DNA from: a virus
IMG/VR virus record: IMGVR_UViG_3300043357_000044
Coordinates: 1-30,309 of that record
Length of the DNA stretch: 30,309 nt
Reading direction: 5' to 3' (one strand)
Shown one piece after another: positions 1 to 9,090 of the stretch. Within the stretch, counting starts at the first letter, position 1. Each line of letters begins with the position of its first letter. Under the pieces are notes generated by a model. The model was not told the origin of the DNA and made no database searches. It saw nothing but the letters and a program-made list of their open reading frames with translations. The position numbers were made by a program, and so were the translations under genes.

Positions 1-2021
1 CGCACCCGCCCGGCGACCTGCGGCGTGAACGTCACTTGGAGGTGCTGTTTAACGCCACCTGCAATGCCCGAGGTAAATCCGGCAGGAATGGCACCCGAAA
101 AGGCGCTGCCGCCGAAATTGGCCGTGACGACGTCGTTGGTTGACCCGCTCATATACGGGTATAATGCACCGCTAATGGTGCTGATGCTGAGCCCACCCGT
201 GCCGGTCGCTGGATTGGCGGTGCCGCTCCCGTTCCAATTGCCCGCTGGTGAGACGCGGAACCAGATCAACTGTGCGGTGAAATCAACCGCGATCCCGATG
301 ACGGCGGCTGCGCCGATGAGCCCAAGAGTGCTGCCCGTGTTGCTGGCGTTTATGGTTATGTTGCCAGTCGATCTCTGCACGTAGGCTATCCCAGCGCCGG
401 GGGATGTCAGGTTTCCTGAGGATAAGGAGATGCCGCAGGCGATGCTATTAGTATTCAATGTTGTGTAGGTGTTTTCCCAGTAATACTTGCCTGAGCTGAG
501 GGCGTTAACCCCGCGCACGCCGCAATTCCCTCCCGAGCTGGCCGCAATGAGGTTGCCGCCTGAAAGCGTGATGGCAGTCAGATCAGCCGGGTTCCACGTC
601 GTGAGCTGAACGGCTGGCGCGTTGTTCCAGGTCGCCGTGGAGGTCGGGACGGCGGCCGAGGGTGTCAGTGGGTTCGGCAGGCTGTAGGCGAAGGCACCGA
701 GCGACGAGCCGGAGGTGCCCTGGTATTCCAGCATCAGATTGATGTCGGTGTTGTTCAGGCTGACGCTGGAGATGATCTCCACGGTCGCGGTGCGTGCGCT
801 GCCGACGGTGGTGAGTTCGACGTCCATCCAGAAGCTGTCGAGCGTCATGGTCAGGAAGTCGCTGCGCACACTCGATACGAGCTTGATCGAATAGAGCCCG
901 ACGTCGTCCTGCGCGCCGCCGATCATGGTGGTCGATTTGTCGGTGATGACATCGCCGGCCGGGGTGTGGCGTTCCGAGATGATGTTAGTGCCGTCGAAGC
1001 AGTTGACGAGTTCGATTTCATCGGCGGCGGTGTTATAGGCACCCGTGCCTAACCGCACGACACCTGAGGCGATCCGGCAACTGTCGAAGAGCACCTTTTG
1101 GAACGAAAGGCCGCCGCCGGTATTATAGCATAATATCGTGTTGACGGCACTCAGATCGATGCCCCGGCAGGTGATGGTCGGAGCCATAGCGCTGCCACTT
1201 ACAAACAGGACTGCTGGCACGGTGCCGAGCACTGCCGATGGGGTGTTTATCCAAGCGAAGTCGAACGCATAACTAGCAGTCATACTGAGTAGTCGCTGAC
1301 CGGCGTTGTTGAACGACACCGTGGTGTTGTCGAACGTCACCTTCGTCGGGTTGTTGCAAATCATGTAACATGAGGTGTTGCTTGTGGTGTAGGTAAACGC
1401 ACAGTTCTTGAAGTAATGCGATTTCATGCCACCGCTAGCAAGGTATAGAAAGCTCGTCGTGCCACCTAGATTAAATGTCACGCCTTGCCAGTAACAGTTG
1501 CTGTAAGGCTCTAGAGTAAGGACTCCGGAGCTGCTGATAATGGTCGCACCGCTCAAAGCATCGGCCGCAACTGGCGGCACCGACCCAGCGCGGTTGACGG
1601 AAATCACCGAGATGATGCCGAAGGCGTTGCCACCGACGCTAAGTCCGTAGCTGGGAGAGGCGCTGGTCTCGCTGTGGTCGCTGGAGATAAAAACCCGGTC
1701 GCCCACTGCGAGGCGTCCATTAGGAGCGGAGAAGGTCATCTCGTAGAGATTGCCGGCAGCAGCGGTCCAGCCGTAGGCCGCTTGGCCGCTGACGTTGGTG
1801 AAAGTCGCGCCGCCCGTGATGACCGTAGCGTTGTTGGTGGCAGCCGACGCCCAGCTCGGCTCCGCGCCAGCAGTGCCTGCCGTCGTGCAACGGAAGGCCC
1901 ACTGCGCGGTGAGCGCTGGCGCGGTCAGTGGCCGAACGATGTTGCCGACGCTATAGACGCCGCTCACCGCGAACTGCGCGATCGCTGTCCAGGCCGCACT
2001 CGATACATACCAGTCGGCCAT
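1..2021 (-). CDS. Tail spike/fibre protein with C-terminal SPRY-like domain, 3' end cut by window edge
   Basis: The frame starting with ATG at 2019-2021 stays open to base 1 (about 673 codons), so the C-terminus lies outside the window. Residues about 1-110 look like a small N-terminal virion-attachment domain. The middle has short beta-strand-like segments rich in N, T, G and S (for example CYWQGVTFNLGG, YFKNCAFTYTT, CRGIDLSAVN), as in a right-handed parallel beta-helix of a receptor-binding spike. From about residue 500 a domain begins with LTTWNPADLTAITLSGGNL and continues through GKYYWENTYTT; it closely resembles the N-terminal SPRY-like domain of the gene just upstream. The start codon follows the upstream stop (TAG) without a gap and has no strong Shine-Dalgarno, so translation is probably coupled. 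Fold and role are inferred from composition and context. Confidence 0.75.
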   Translation of the reverse strand, partial: MADWYVSSAAWTAIAQFAVSGVYSVGNIVRPLTAPALTAQWAFRCTTAGTAGAEPSWASAATNNATVITGGATFTNVSGQAAYGWTAAAGNLYEMTFSAPNGRLAVGDRVFISSDHSETSASPSYGLSVGGNAFGIISVISVNRAGSVPPVAADALSGATIISSSGVLTLEPYSNCYWQGVTFNLGGTTSFLYLASGGMKSHYFKNCAFTYTTSNTSCYMICNNPTKVTFDNTTVSFNNAGQRLLSMTASYAFDFAWINTPSAVLGTVPAVLFVSGSAMAPTITCRGIDLSAVNTILCYNTGGGLSFQKVLFDSCRIASGVVRLGTGAYNTAADEIELVNCFDGTNIISERHTPAGDVITDKSTTMIGGAQDDVGLYSIKLVSSVRSDFLTMTLDSFWMDVELTTVGSARTATVEIISSVSLNNTDINLMLEYQGTSGSSLGAFAYSLPNPLTPSAAVPTSTATWNNAPAVQLTTWNPADLTAITLSGGNLIAASSGGNCGVRGVNALSSGKYYWENTYTTLNTNSIACGISLSSGNLTSPGAGIAYVQRSTGNITINASNTGSTLGLIGAAAVIGIAVDFTAQLIWFRVSPAGNWNGSGTANPATGTGGLSISTISGALYPYMSGSTNDVVTANFGGSAFSGAIPAGFTSGIAGGVKQHLQVTFTPQVAGRV

Positions 2022-2960
2022 CTACGCGAGCACCATCACGCGCGCCTGCGCACCACCACCGACGGGTGGTGCAGGAGACGCGGTGGCTTCAGCCACGATC
2101 GCGCTCAGCGGCAGCGCGTAGGTGTTGGCTGATGTCTGCCACAGCACGGCGGAGCCGATGCCGGCGCGGCTCGCGGGAAGCGCGTAGGATGCGCCGGTCG
2201 GTGACGCGATCGCCAACGTCGCCCACTCCTCGATGGCAACCTGGGTGAGTTGCACGATAGACGTAGACGGCAAGACCCACTGCTCGACCGCAACCTGGGT
2301 GAGTTGCGCGACCGGCGTGCCGACGCCCCATTGCTCGACAGCGACCTGGGTGATGAGTTCGTTAGTGGGGGGGGATGCAGCAGAGGTGAAACCAGCGGTG
2401 AAGCCGGCCGGCACAGTGCCGGCGAACGCAGCGTCGCCGAAATTGGCGGTTGTGGCATCTGATGCGGGAAAGAGGTAAGTGGCGGGGTAGGCTGGGATGC
2501 CAACCCCTAAACTGTTAACAGCTACACCCCCGACACCGGTCGCTGGGTTAGCGCTGGCGGACGTGTTCCAGTTGCCGGCGGCGCCAAGGCGAAACCAGAT
2601 CAGTCGAGCAGTGAGGTCAACGGCGATACATATCACAGTGCCGGCGGTGATCGTGCCAAAGGCAAGACCCTGAGAGGTGCCGTCCACGAAAACAGCGCCG
2701 TTGCGGTTGATGCCGCATTGTCCCGTATTCGGGTTGGCGAAACCGCCCGATATATTCGACGTGGCAGAGGCGATACCCGTTGCTGAGGCGGTGCCTGCGA
2801 AAGTCGTGGCGGTGATTTCCCAGTAAAACTTTCCAGTGACCTGCCGGTCGACTGCACGAACCCAGCCGTTGCCCCCGGCCGCCGCTGTCGCAACGAGGTT
2901 ACCGCCCGTCAGTGTGGTGTTGACGCCCTTGTCGCTCGGGTTCCAGGTGGTGTTGGCCAT
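2022..2960 (-). CDS. Structural protein with SPRY-like domain and TQVAVEQW repeats
   Basis: 312 aa. Residues 1-190 form a SPRY/B30.2-like beta-sandwich: TTWNPSDKGVNTTLTGGNL, then GKFYWEITATTF, a GIASA turn, and ICIAVDLTARLIWFRLG, the usual 'vgvavDl....iwf' strand pair of phage SPRY domains. About residues 200-255 carry three near-identical octamers (TQVAVEQW, TQVAVEQW, TQVAIEEW), a motif common in phage virion proteins and likely an oligomerisation or linker strand. It lies 4 nt after the upstream gene and directly abuts the downstream spike gene, which carries a related SPRY-like domain. A receptor-binding or tail-appendage role is inferred; no enzymatic motif is visible. Confidence 0.8.
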   Translation of the reverse strand: MANTTWNPSDKGVNTTLTGGNLVATAAAGGNGWVRAVDRQVTGKFYWEITATTFAGTASATGIASATSNISGGFANPNTGQCGINRNGAVFVDGTSQGLAFGTITAGTVICIAVDLTARLIWFRLGAAGNWNTSASANPATGVGGVAVNSLGVGIPAYPATYLFPASDATTANFGDAAFAGTVPAGFTAGFTSAASPPTNELITQVAVEQWGVGTPVAQLTQVAVEQWVLPSTSIVQLTQVAIEEWATLAIASPTGASYALPASRAGIGSAVLWQTSANTYALPLSAIVAEATASPAPPVGGGAQARVMVLA

Positions 2961-2964
2961 CGCG

Positions 2965-4428
2965 CTACACCGTCACGATCGGGCCGATCTGCACCGAATT
3001 CACGTTGGCTGGTGTCCAGGCCGCGCTGGTATTCGGATCAACCGTGTCGGTGCGAAACAACCAGACGAACGACGTGCTCAGTGCGAGCGATGCGCTCTGC
3101 ACCGTGGTGGCACCACTCTTCAGCTGCACCGCACCGCTGCGTGTGCCGGCGTCGGATTTCTCGATGAAGCCGCGCGTGGTGACCGCGATCACCGATGCTG
3201 GTGTCACGCCGATGCCGGCGATGTTGTAGAAATCCGCGTCGCTGACCGTGCTGTCGTAAACATAGCTCGTGGTGCCGTCTTGCAACGTCTCGTTGACGAA
3301 CTCAGCGCTGACTGTCGGTGTGATGTTGGTGATGCTGGCAAACTGATTTTGTCCGGCATTGACAGCAGGGCTTGCTGTCGGGAAGCTGGCATAGGCCACT
3401 GTCGTTGACGTCCGTGAGTTGTTAGTGGCCCCCGTATTCAAGACTGCGGTGACATCGTGTGAGACGCCCACCCAATAAACAGTCCCCCTTGTCACTGCGA
3501 CCGGCGTGCCAAACGTGAACGTATTGCTGCCGGTCACTGGGTTGGTGATCGTCGTCGCGGAACCAAGTATCGCTCCAGGGTTGTTTACGCTGTCGGCAAA
3601 TATCGTCAGCTTGCAGTTACCGGTAAACCCGACGCTGAAGAACATCGCGATGGTTGCGACCGTGCCGGTATAACTTGCCGTGAATGGCACATATCGCGCG
3701 GTTCCCGTCGGGTCGCTGACCGTGGAAGATAGGGCAACAGAAATCGGAGCTGGGCTGGGTGATCGCGCGAACTGCGTGCTGGCGTCGCTTGCTGGCATCC
3801 TGACATAACAACGAATGTCACCGGCCCACGCCACGGAAGATGCGTCGGAGCGCCAAAGCACGTCGTCCATCTGCTGGGTGGCGACGCCAGAGCCCGAGCC
3901 GAACAGCAGTCGGTTGGCGTAATTGTTCGCAGTTCCGCCTCTAGTATTCAGGGAACCCAAGGTGAAGTCGTTGCTCGTATTGCCATTCCTGCGGACAGTG
4001 AAAGAGCCAGTGGTGTTATTGATGACCACTTCCATCTCGAAGGCATACCAAGTGTTGGCCGCAGGGAAGGCTCCTGTGTAGGTGGCTAAGGTCGTCCCCC
4101 CTGGTGCACCGGCTTGCAGCAGGATGGCGCCGTCCTGACGAAACGAGATTGAGCATTGGGCGGTCGCTCCGTCGAAGAGTTGGAAGTAGGCGCATAGCGT
4201 CGCGCCGCTGATCACGCTGGTTTGGCGGAACGCGCAGATGATGTGATGGACCGCGTCATTGACGCCGGAGATCTTCGTCAAGGCGCCGGAAGAGGAGAAT
4301 TGAACGCACTGGCCGGTGAACCGCCCGGGTTGGAAAATATAACCCGCCGCATTGCTGTCCCAGTAGCCATTACCCAGTTCGGGTGTGGTGGCGTAGAGAT
4401 CGAAGCTGTCGCCGAAGCAATACGCCAT
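2965..4428 (-). CDS. Virion protein with concanavalin/LamG-like N-terminal domain
   Basis: 487 aa. The first 210 residues read like a laminin-G/concanavalin jelly roll of the phage appendage type: FGDSFDLYAT, a GRFTGQCVQF strand, and a TWYAFEMEVVINNTTGSFTVRRNG pair, ending in a DDVLWRSD strand. The second half is a separate beta-rich region with a TGNCKLTIFAD strand and, near residue 400, the NETLQDGTTSYVYDSTVSD segment followed by a domain seen in other phage tail proteins. The start overlaps the upstream stop as TAATG, so translation is coupled. It probably binds carbohydrate or packs against the fibres; this is inferred from fold-like pattern and position. Confidence 0.75.
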   Translation of the reverse strand: MAYCFGDSFDLYATTPELGNGYWDSNAAGYIFQPGRFTGQCVQFSSSGALTKISGVNDAVHHIICAFRQTSVISGATLCAYFQLFDGATAQCSISFRQDGAILLQAGAPGGTTLATYTGAFPAANTWYAFEMEVVINNTTGSFTVRRNGNTSNDFTLGSLNTRGGTANNYANRLLFGSGSGVATQQMDDVLWRSDASSVAWAGDIRCYVRMPASDASTQFARSPSPAPISVALSSTVSDPTGTARYVPFTASYTGTVATIAMFFSVGFTGNCKLTIFADSVNNPGAILGSATTITNPVTGSNTFTFGTPVAVTRGTVYWVGVSHDVTAVLNTGATNNSRTSTTVAYASFPTASPAVNAGQNQFASITNITPTVSAEFVNETLQDGTTSYVYDSTVSDADFYNIAGIGVTPASVIAVTTRGFIEKSDAGTRSGAVQLKSGATTVQSASLALSTSFVWLFRTDTVDPNTSAAWTPANVNSVQIGPIVTV

Positions 4429-5606
4429 TACGTCCTCGCACAGAGCACAGTGATGCCGAGATCGGCGAGCGTAGCATCCTGCGTCGGTGCGACGATCTGC
4501 AGCACGTCACCAATCGCGAGACTGCCGCCGGGACCGCCGAGTGTGCAGCTGGTGTTGGAGGTGCTGGTGATCGTCACCGTGCCGAGCGCTGTCGTGGTGC
4601 CCCCGGAGATGCGGTTGACGGTGAACGCCGCGCTGCCTGTCGTCTTGGTCGTATCATACACCACCGTGCCGGCGAGGCTGGCTGGCACCGTCACGGCGAA
4701 GGCCATCGGCACATTGACCACTGCACCCGTGCTCGGCTTGCCCGAGAATGGGAAGCTGACCGGGAGCTGCTGCACCTCAGTCGGTAGCTGGCTGTAGGTC
4801 GCCACACCCGTGAGCGCGGAGAACGTCGCAGGCGTCCAGGCAGCGCTCTTGCGGGCATACATCGTGCCGTCGTTCGGCGCGTCGGTGATGCCGCTGGAGG
4901 TGCCCGTGGAGGCCGCTGTGAGGCGTCCTGCGGCGTCCACCGTCAGGCTGGCGTTCGTATAGCTCCCAGGCGTCACCGCCGTCGCAGGCAGTCTGGCAGC
5001 CGGCAGCGTGCCGCTGACGATGTTCGACGCATTGGTCGTGTCCGGGCCGTTGGCCGCCGCCGTGAGCCGTCCCTTGGCGTCCACCGTCGCGTTCATGTTG
5101 GTGTAGCTGCCGGCCGTGACCGTGGTCGTCGCCATCGTCGGGTTGGGATACGTCCCCGCAAGATCGCCGCCTGCCGGCCCCGATGGCGCGCCGCTGCCGC
5201 CTCCCGTGCCGCTGGCGGCCGAGGTGATGCGCCCTGTCGCGTCGACCGTCAGGTTGGTGTTGGTGTAGGCCCCGGGTGCCACCGCTGTGTTCGGCAGCCT
5301 CGCAGCCGGCAGTATGCCGCTGGTGATGTTGGTCGCATTGGTCGTGTCCGTGGTGGCGCTGGGAGCGGGCGTGGCGCCGTTGATCTTGCTGACCGCAGGG
5401 TTGGGGTAGCTGCCCGACAAATCGCCGCCAGCGGCCCCGATAGGCGGTGCGCCGGCCCCGATCCCGACAGAGATCACCTGGGCGATCGTCATCTGCCGCG
5501 TGTGTGGCGTCTGCCCTGGCTGCCACGCCGCGATCGTGTCGGTGGCCTGGGGCGAGACCGCCGCCGGCAGCTGGCCGATGGTCTCGGTGGAGAGGCTGCC
5601 GCTCAT
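4428..5606 (-). CDS. Repeat-containing tail fibre protein
   Basis: 392 aa. It contains classic fibre-shaft repeats: [12 protein letters not shown] near residue 60 and [12 protein letters not shown] near residue 145, and three copies of a YTNxxxTVDAxGRLTxA block (near residues 112, 167 and 218). The repeats alternate with [16 protein letters not shown] segments. A C-terminal beta-rich domain (about 290-392) ends in [10 protein letters not shown]. Such trimeric fibre proteins link the virion to host receptors. The start codon overlaps the upstream stop as TGATG. No chaperone or autoprotease motif is seen. Confidence 0.85.
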   Translation of the reverse strand: MSGSLSTETIGQLPAAVSPQATDTIAAWQPGQTPHTRQMTIAQVISVGIGAGAPPIGAAGGDLSGSYPNPAVSKINGATPAPSATTDTTNATNITSGILPAARLPNTAVAPGAYTNTNLTVDATGRITSAASGTGGGSGAPSGPAGGDLAGTYPNPTMATTTVTAGSYTNMNATVDAKGRLTAAANGPDTTNASNIVSGTLPAARLPATAVTPGSYTNASLTVDAAGRLTAASTGTSSGITDAPNDGTMYARKSAAWTPATFSALTGVATYSQLPTEVQQLPVSFPFSGKPSTGAVVNVPMAFAVTVPASLAGTVVYDTTKTTGSAAFTVNRISGGTTTALGTVTITSTSNTSCTLGGPGGSLAIGDVLQIVAPTQDATLADLGITVLCART

Positions 5607-6154
5607 CAGAGCGTCCCGAGCAGGTTGCCGGTGCCGTCGTTGACGATCGGCACATCGGCATCATCGACCAGGAACTGGATACCCGACGGCCCCATGTCGA
5701 TCACCACGTTCTCGATCGGGTCGGCATAAGGACCGCCCACCGACGCCGGCAGCCGATCCGTCAGCAGCATCTGGTTGCCGACGATACGGATGACCACCGG
5801 GAAGTAGTTCTCGCCGCTGTCGAGCATCACCGTGACCCGGTCGCCGACGCTGAACCCCTCGACACTGTCGACCGTGATCGTGTTGCCGCCGCGTGGCGTG
5901 AACGCCGTGACGTACGTCGCGGTGATGACGAACTGGTTCTTCTGCCTCGGCCGCGCCTGGGGCACCGTCTGGTCGTCGACCACGCCGCGTACGAAGTCCT
6001 GCGGATGCTGCGGCTCCCACCGCTCCGGCGCGACGATCAGACCGCCGGTCTGGCCCCCGGGGATCTTGCGGGAGCGCGACGCGCGGATCTTGAAGCCACT
6101 CAGATCATCGAGCTGATAGTAGTCGCCCGGCCGAAAATACCACTGACTGCTCAT
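5606..6154 (-). CDS. Phage structural protein, function unknown
   Basis: 182 aa. Begins [24 protein letters not shown], has a mid-region [20 protein letters not shown], then a small beta-barrel-like segment ([21 protein letters not shown]) and an acidic C-terminus. The SVGDRV barrel pattern is common in phage baseplate and head-completion proteins. It lies 10 nt after the 146-aa structural protein and overlaps the fibre gene by 1 nt, so it is likely a virion component at the neck or baseplate. I do not recognise a named family with certainty. Confidence 0.8.
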   Translation of the reverse strand: MSSQWYFRPGDYYQLDDLSGFKIRASRSRKIPGGQTGGLIVAPERWEPQHPQDFVRGVVDDQTVPQARPRQKNQFVITATYVTAFTPRGGNTITVDSVEGFSVGDRVTVMLDSGENYFPVVIRIVGNQMLLTDRLPASVGGPYADPIENVVIDMGPSGIQFLVDDADVPIVNDGTGNLLGTL

Positions 6155-6164
6155 GGCCCACCGC

Positions 6165-6605
6165 TCACCTCGTTGGGATGTTCTTCGTACACCTCAGGAT
6201 CACGGTGTAGCCACTGTTGGCGACGGCGCCGACCGTGGTGATGTCGATCGAACCGGTGATGCCGGGAACGCCGACCGGCGGCGTGATACCACCGAAGCCG
6301 CCACGGTGCTCCAGGAACTGCCAGTTGTCAGCCTGGGTGACATTCATAATGTCGACATTCGCCGTCGCATGCCATTGCAGCCGCAACACCATCCCGGAGA
6401 CCGAGAACCAGATCGAGGTGAGCGAGAGATGGATGCCTGGGTATATCGTGTTGCCCTGGAACACGGTGCCATACGGCCCCGTGCTGGTGGCGTCCAGCTT
6501 CGTCACCCCGACCTCGTCGCCCGTGGCGTCGGTGAAGTTGGTGTATTTGGCCACGATGAAGCGCGGGCCATTCTCCAGTATCTGACTGGATACGATATTG
6601 GCCAT
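6165..6605 (-). CDS. Phage structural protein, function unknown
   Basis: 146 aa from the ATG at 6603-6605. This start is chosen over one 17 codons upstream because a near-perfect AAGGAGG lies 5 nt before it. The protein is beta-rich (ENGPRFIVAKYTNFTDATGDE, VSGMVLRLQWHATANVDIM, GSIDITTVGAVANSGYTVIL) with no signal peptide or transmembrane segment. The strong ribosome site suggests high expression, as for a virion protein. Its position between a 313-aa structural protein and a SVGDRV-type protein supports a tail or adaptor role, inferred from context only. Confidence 0.8.
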   Translation of the reverse strand: MANIVSSQILENGPRFIVAKYTNFTDATGDEVGVTKLDATSTGPYGTVFQGNTIYPGIHLSLTSIWFSVSGMVLRLQWHATANVDIMNVTQADNWQFLEHRGGFGGITPPVGVPGITGSIDITTVGAVANSGYTVILRCTKNIPTR

Positions 6606-6615
6606 CGACGCCTCC

Positions 6616-7557
6616 TTAGGCTTGCGGCACCCCGAAGAGCCCTTGGTTGAGGCCATACGTCGGGTTGACCATCTGCGGCAGCCACGGCCGCATGAACAGC
6701 GTCAGCCGCTTGGCACCGTCGGTGGCGCTCGCTGGTATCCAGGTGCCGCAGGTATCGCCCAGCAGAACAGTCGACGGGATCGTGGTGACGCCGGCCACGA
6801 ATGTGCCGGTGCCATACATGATCAGGTTGTTGTAGTAGCCATAGAGCTGGCTGAGCTGCGCGGCATAAAACGGCAGCCCGAAGGTGTCCGACGTGCCGAT
6901 CGACACGTTGCTGCCTGACAGGGTGCCGCTGCACACCGCACTCAGCAGCGCCTTGAAGGCCTTCAGGGTGGTCACCACGCCAGCGTTCGCCATGGTGAGC
7001 TGCTGACGCATCAGGTAGCCATACTGATCGACGCCGGTCAGCAGGATGGTCGCGGTGCTGTCGTTGCCAACCGAGGTCACGGTGATGCAGCGCTCGACCA
7101 TCGTGGCGCTGTCATAGGCGTAGGCCTGCTGCTTGCCGAAACCGAACTTCTGATAGACCGGCACCGCGTGGATGAAGCGCGCTGTCGTCGGCACCAGCTG
7201 ACCACCGGGGAACATCTGGGTCGGCGAGGTCGGCACGATCACCCCGGCGCCCGAGCTGGCGACCAAGGTCATTGGTGTGCCGACCACCGGGATCTGAGCG
7301 GCAGCGAGCGCAGCAGCGGCCAGGGTCGCCGGCACCAGATCGATCACCGGGTAGAGCCCGGGATCGGGCCAGCCGATCACCTGCGGCGCGAAGGCCGATG
7401 AGCCAGCATTCCATAGCCAGCGGCTGTCCTGGATGCCGGTGCCGCCGGCATCGAACGACATCGACACCGTCGGTGGCTGGCTGGCGCCCGATCGAGATCC
7501 GATGGGATTGCGTCCCATGACGCGGTGGGCGGGAGCGTAGAGTGCTGTGCGGGCCAT
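6616..7557 (-). CDS. Virion-associated protein, function unknown
   Basis: 313 aa, well expressed judging by AAAGGAAC 5-6 nt before the ATG at 7555-7557. The N-terminal 60 residues are charged and Ser/Gly-rich (GRNPIGSRSGASQPP). The middle carries hydrophobic beta-strands (PVYQKFGFGKQQAYAYDSA, CITVTSVGNDSTATILLTGV). The C-terminus ends in a compact YGLNQGLFGVPQA. No catalytic motif or membrane segment is seen. It sits between two structural genes, so a virion component is inferred. Confidence 0.75.
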   Translation of the reverse strand: MARTALYAPAHRVMGRNPIGSRSGASQPPTVSMSFDAGGTGIQDSRWLWNAGSSAFAPQVIGWPDPGLYPVIDLVPATLAAAALAAAQIPVVGTPMTLVASSGAGVIVPTSPTQMFPGGQLVPTTARFIHAVPVYQKFGFGKQQAYAYDSATMVERCITVTSVGNDSTATILLTGVDQYGYLMRQQLTMANAGVVTTLKAFKALLSAVCSGTLSGSNVSIGTSDTFGLPFYAAQLSQLYGYYNNLIMYGTGTFVAGVTTIPSTVLLGDTCGTWIPASATDGAKRLTLFMRPWLPQMVNPTYGLNQGLFGVPQA

Positions 7558-7605
7558 CGGTGTTCCTTTCAGCGCACTGAGTGCGGGGCAGAAGGAGGGT
7601 GAGTG

Positions 7606-9090
7606 TCAGCGAGCGCGGCGGGCCATGAGCTTTCCCCAGGCGGAGATCGTGCCGCTGGTGAAGCTGCAGTTGGTACCGAGCGTCACAACGGTTGAGGCTG
7701 CAATCGAGACCCGCATCGGCGTCAGCGGCACGATCGCTTGTAAGACACCATTGGCCACCGGCTCGATCGCGTTGCCGCCCATCTGATCGATCGATGGTGA
7801 TACCGTGCCGGTTGGGTTGATCCAGCCCCGCAACATGACATTGGCTGGATTAGTCATGGTGACCCCGAGCGAGCCCCAGACATCCCAGTCACCAGCAGTG
7901 AGTGTGAGACTGGTCAAGGCCGCGTCGACGTTTGTGGTTAAGGCCAGAGCGGCGGTGCTGAGCCGCTGCACGCCCATGTATTCACCGATCTGCCCGGCTA
8001 CCGCGTTGTCGTTGGTGGTGGTGCCAGCCTTCGTCTGATACGGGGCCAGCGCGGTCGTCACCTGGGCGGCGGTCTGGTAGCCGCTCGGGTTGGTGGCGGC
8101 ATAGCGCGAGGTATCGCTTGCGTGGACGTGGTCAGCCCTCGCCCAGGTCGTGCCAGTGCCGATCGCCACCGTGCCGTCCATCACGGGTGGCGTGCTCGAT
8201 GCCACCGGCACCGCGCTGGTCAGCGCGTAGGGGCCGAGCGACGCGGTCACCTGAGCGGCGGTCTGGTAGCCGGCCGGGTTTGTTGCGTTGTAGGGCGCGA
8301 AGGTCAGCGCGGCGGTGACGTCCGGGCTGGTCAGCGTCACCGCGCCGATGCGGGTGTTGAACGACGCGACACCGACCGTCACCTTGCTGTCGACGTAGCC
8401 CTTGGTTGCGACATCCATAGCGCCGGCAGGCCCGACACTTAGCGAAACCACCCCTGTCGCGCGATTGATGACGAGCGGATTGTCTACGATAGTGCCGGTG
8501 TCATCCCAGCGCGAGATGACGAAGTTCGATCCGGCATTGCTGCCAGTCTCGGGGTCTATCGAGCCGAATTGCGCTGTCCAGCGAGTGCTGGTGCCAGTCT
8601 GACCGATGATCCCTTTCTGCTGTCCCGAGGCGCTTCGCAAGAAGAGTTGCGAAGGGCCGAAGGAGTCACCATCGATGACGGCGTAGAGCTTGACGCCAAG
8701 CCAGCCTAAGAGTTGACCACCGGTCAGCGGCAGCACCTGTGTCCAGGTCGCGTTCAGCCGGCCGTAGGTGCTGCCGTCCTGTGGCGCCTCGGGGACGCCA
8801 CCAGCGCCCGCCGCTGGCACCAGCGGGATCATAGCGGCCGGCACCAGGGCCTCCGCTGCGTGCTGGTCGAGGCCGAACTCCTGGATCAGCGTCGATGTGA
8901 CGCGCGTGTTAAGCGCGTCTTGCGTCGGCGAGATGATCAGCTGGGTCTGGTGCTGCGCGCCAAGGCTGGACGCGGTGGGATCGACCAGTTTGTTGATAGT
9001 TGCGGCCACGAACCCGCCACCCATACCGAAGACCTGGATCTCCGGTGTGTCGGGCGCGGCTGCGTCGAGCTGTTCGGGTTCGTCGCTCAT
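7606..9090 (-). CDS. Tail fibre-like protein
   Basis: 494 aa. An alanine-rich N-terminal region (residues 1-110) is followed by shaft-like repeats: two ATNPxGYQTAAQVT blocks (near residues 270 and 335) and the MDVATKGYVDSKV motif near residue 225, which is typical of phage fibre proteins. A GTTWARADHVHASD segment, seen in many fibres, lies near residue 312. The C-terminal 110 residues form a TAGDWDVWGSLGV beta-domain typical of fibre tips. The ATG overlaps the upstream oxygenase stop as ATGA. Probable role: trimeric appendage contacting the host surface. Confidence 0.85.
   Translation of the reverse strand: MSDEPEQLDAAAPDTPEIQVFGMGGGFVAATINKLVDPTASSLGAQHQTQLIISPTQDALNTRVTSTLIQEFGLDQHAAEALVPAAMIPLVPAAGAGGVPEAPQDGSTYGRLNATWTQVLPLTGGQLLGWLGVKLYAVIDGDSFGPSQLFLRSASGQQKGIIGQTGTSTRWTAQFGSIDPETGSNAGSNFVISRWDDTGTIVDNPLVINRATGVVSLSVGPAGAMDVATKGYVDSKVTVGVASFNTRIGAVTLTSPDVTAALTFAPYNATNPAGYQTAAQVTASLGPYALTSAVPVASSTPPVMDGTVAIGTGTTWARADHVHASDTSRYAATNPSGYQTAAQVTTALAPYQTKAGTTTNDNAVAGQIGEYMGVQRLSTAALALTTNVDAALTSLTLTAGDWDVWGSLGVTMTNPANVMLRGWINPTGTVSPSIDQMGGNAIEPVANGVLQAIVPLTPMRVSIAASTVVTLGTNCSFTSGTISAWGKLMARRAR

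Noticed and set aside
1674-2132. Plus-strand ORFs over the spike and fibre genes
   Set aside because: They are shadows of long minus-strand genes in GC-rich DNA, with Arg/Ala-rich translations and no ribosome sites.
8041-8300. DNA repeat in the fibre gene (GGTCTGGTAGCCG)
   Set aside because: It is coding sequence for GYQTAAQVT shaft repeats, in frame, and not an independent element.
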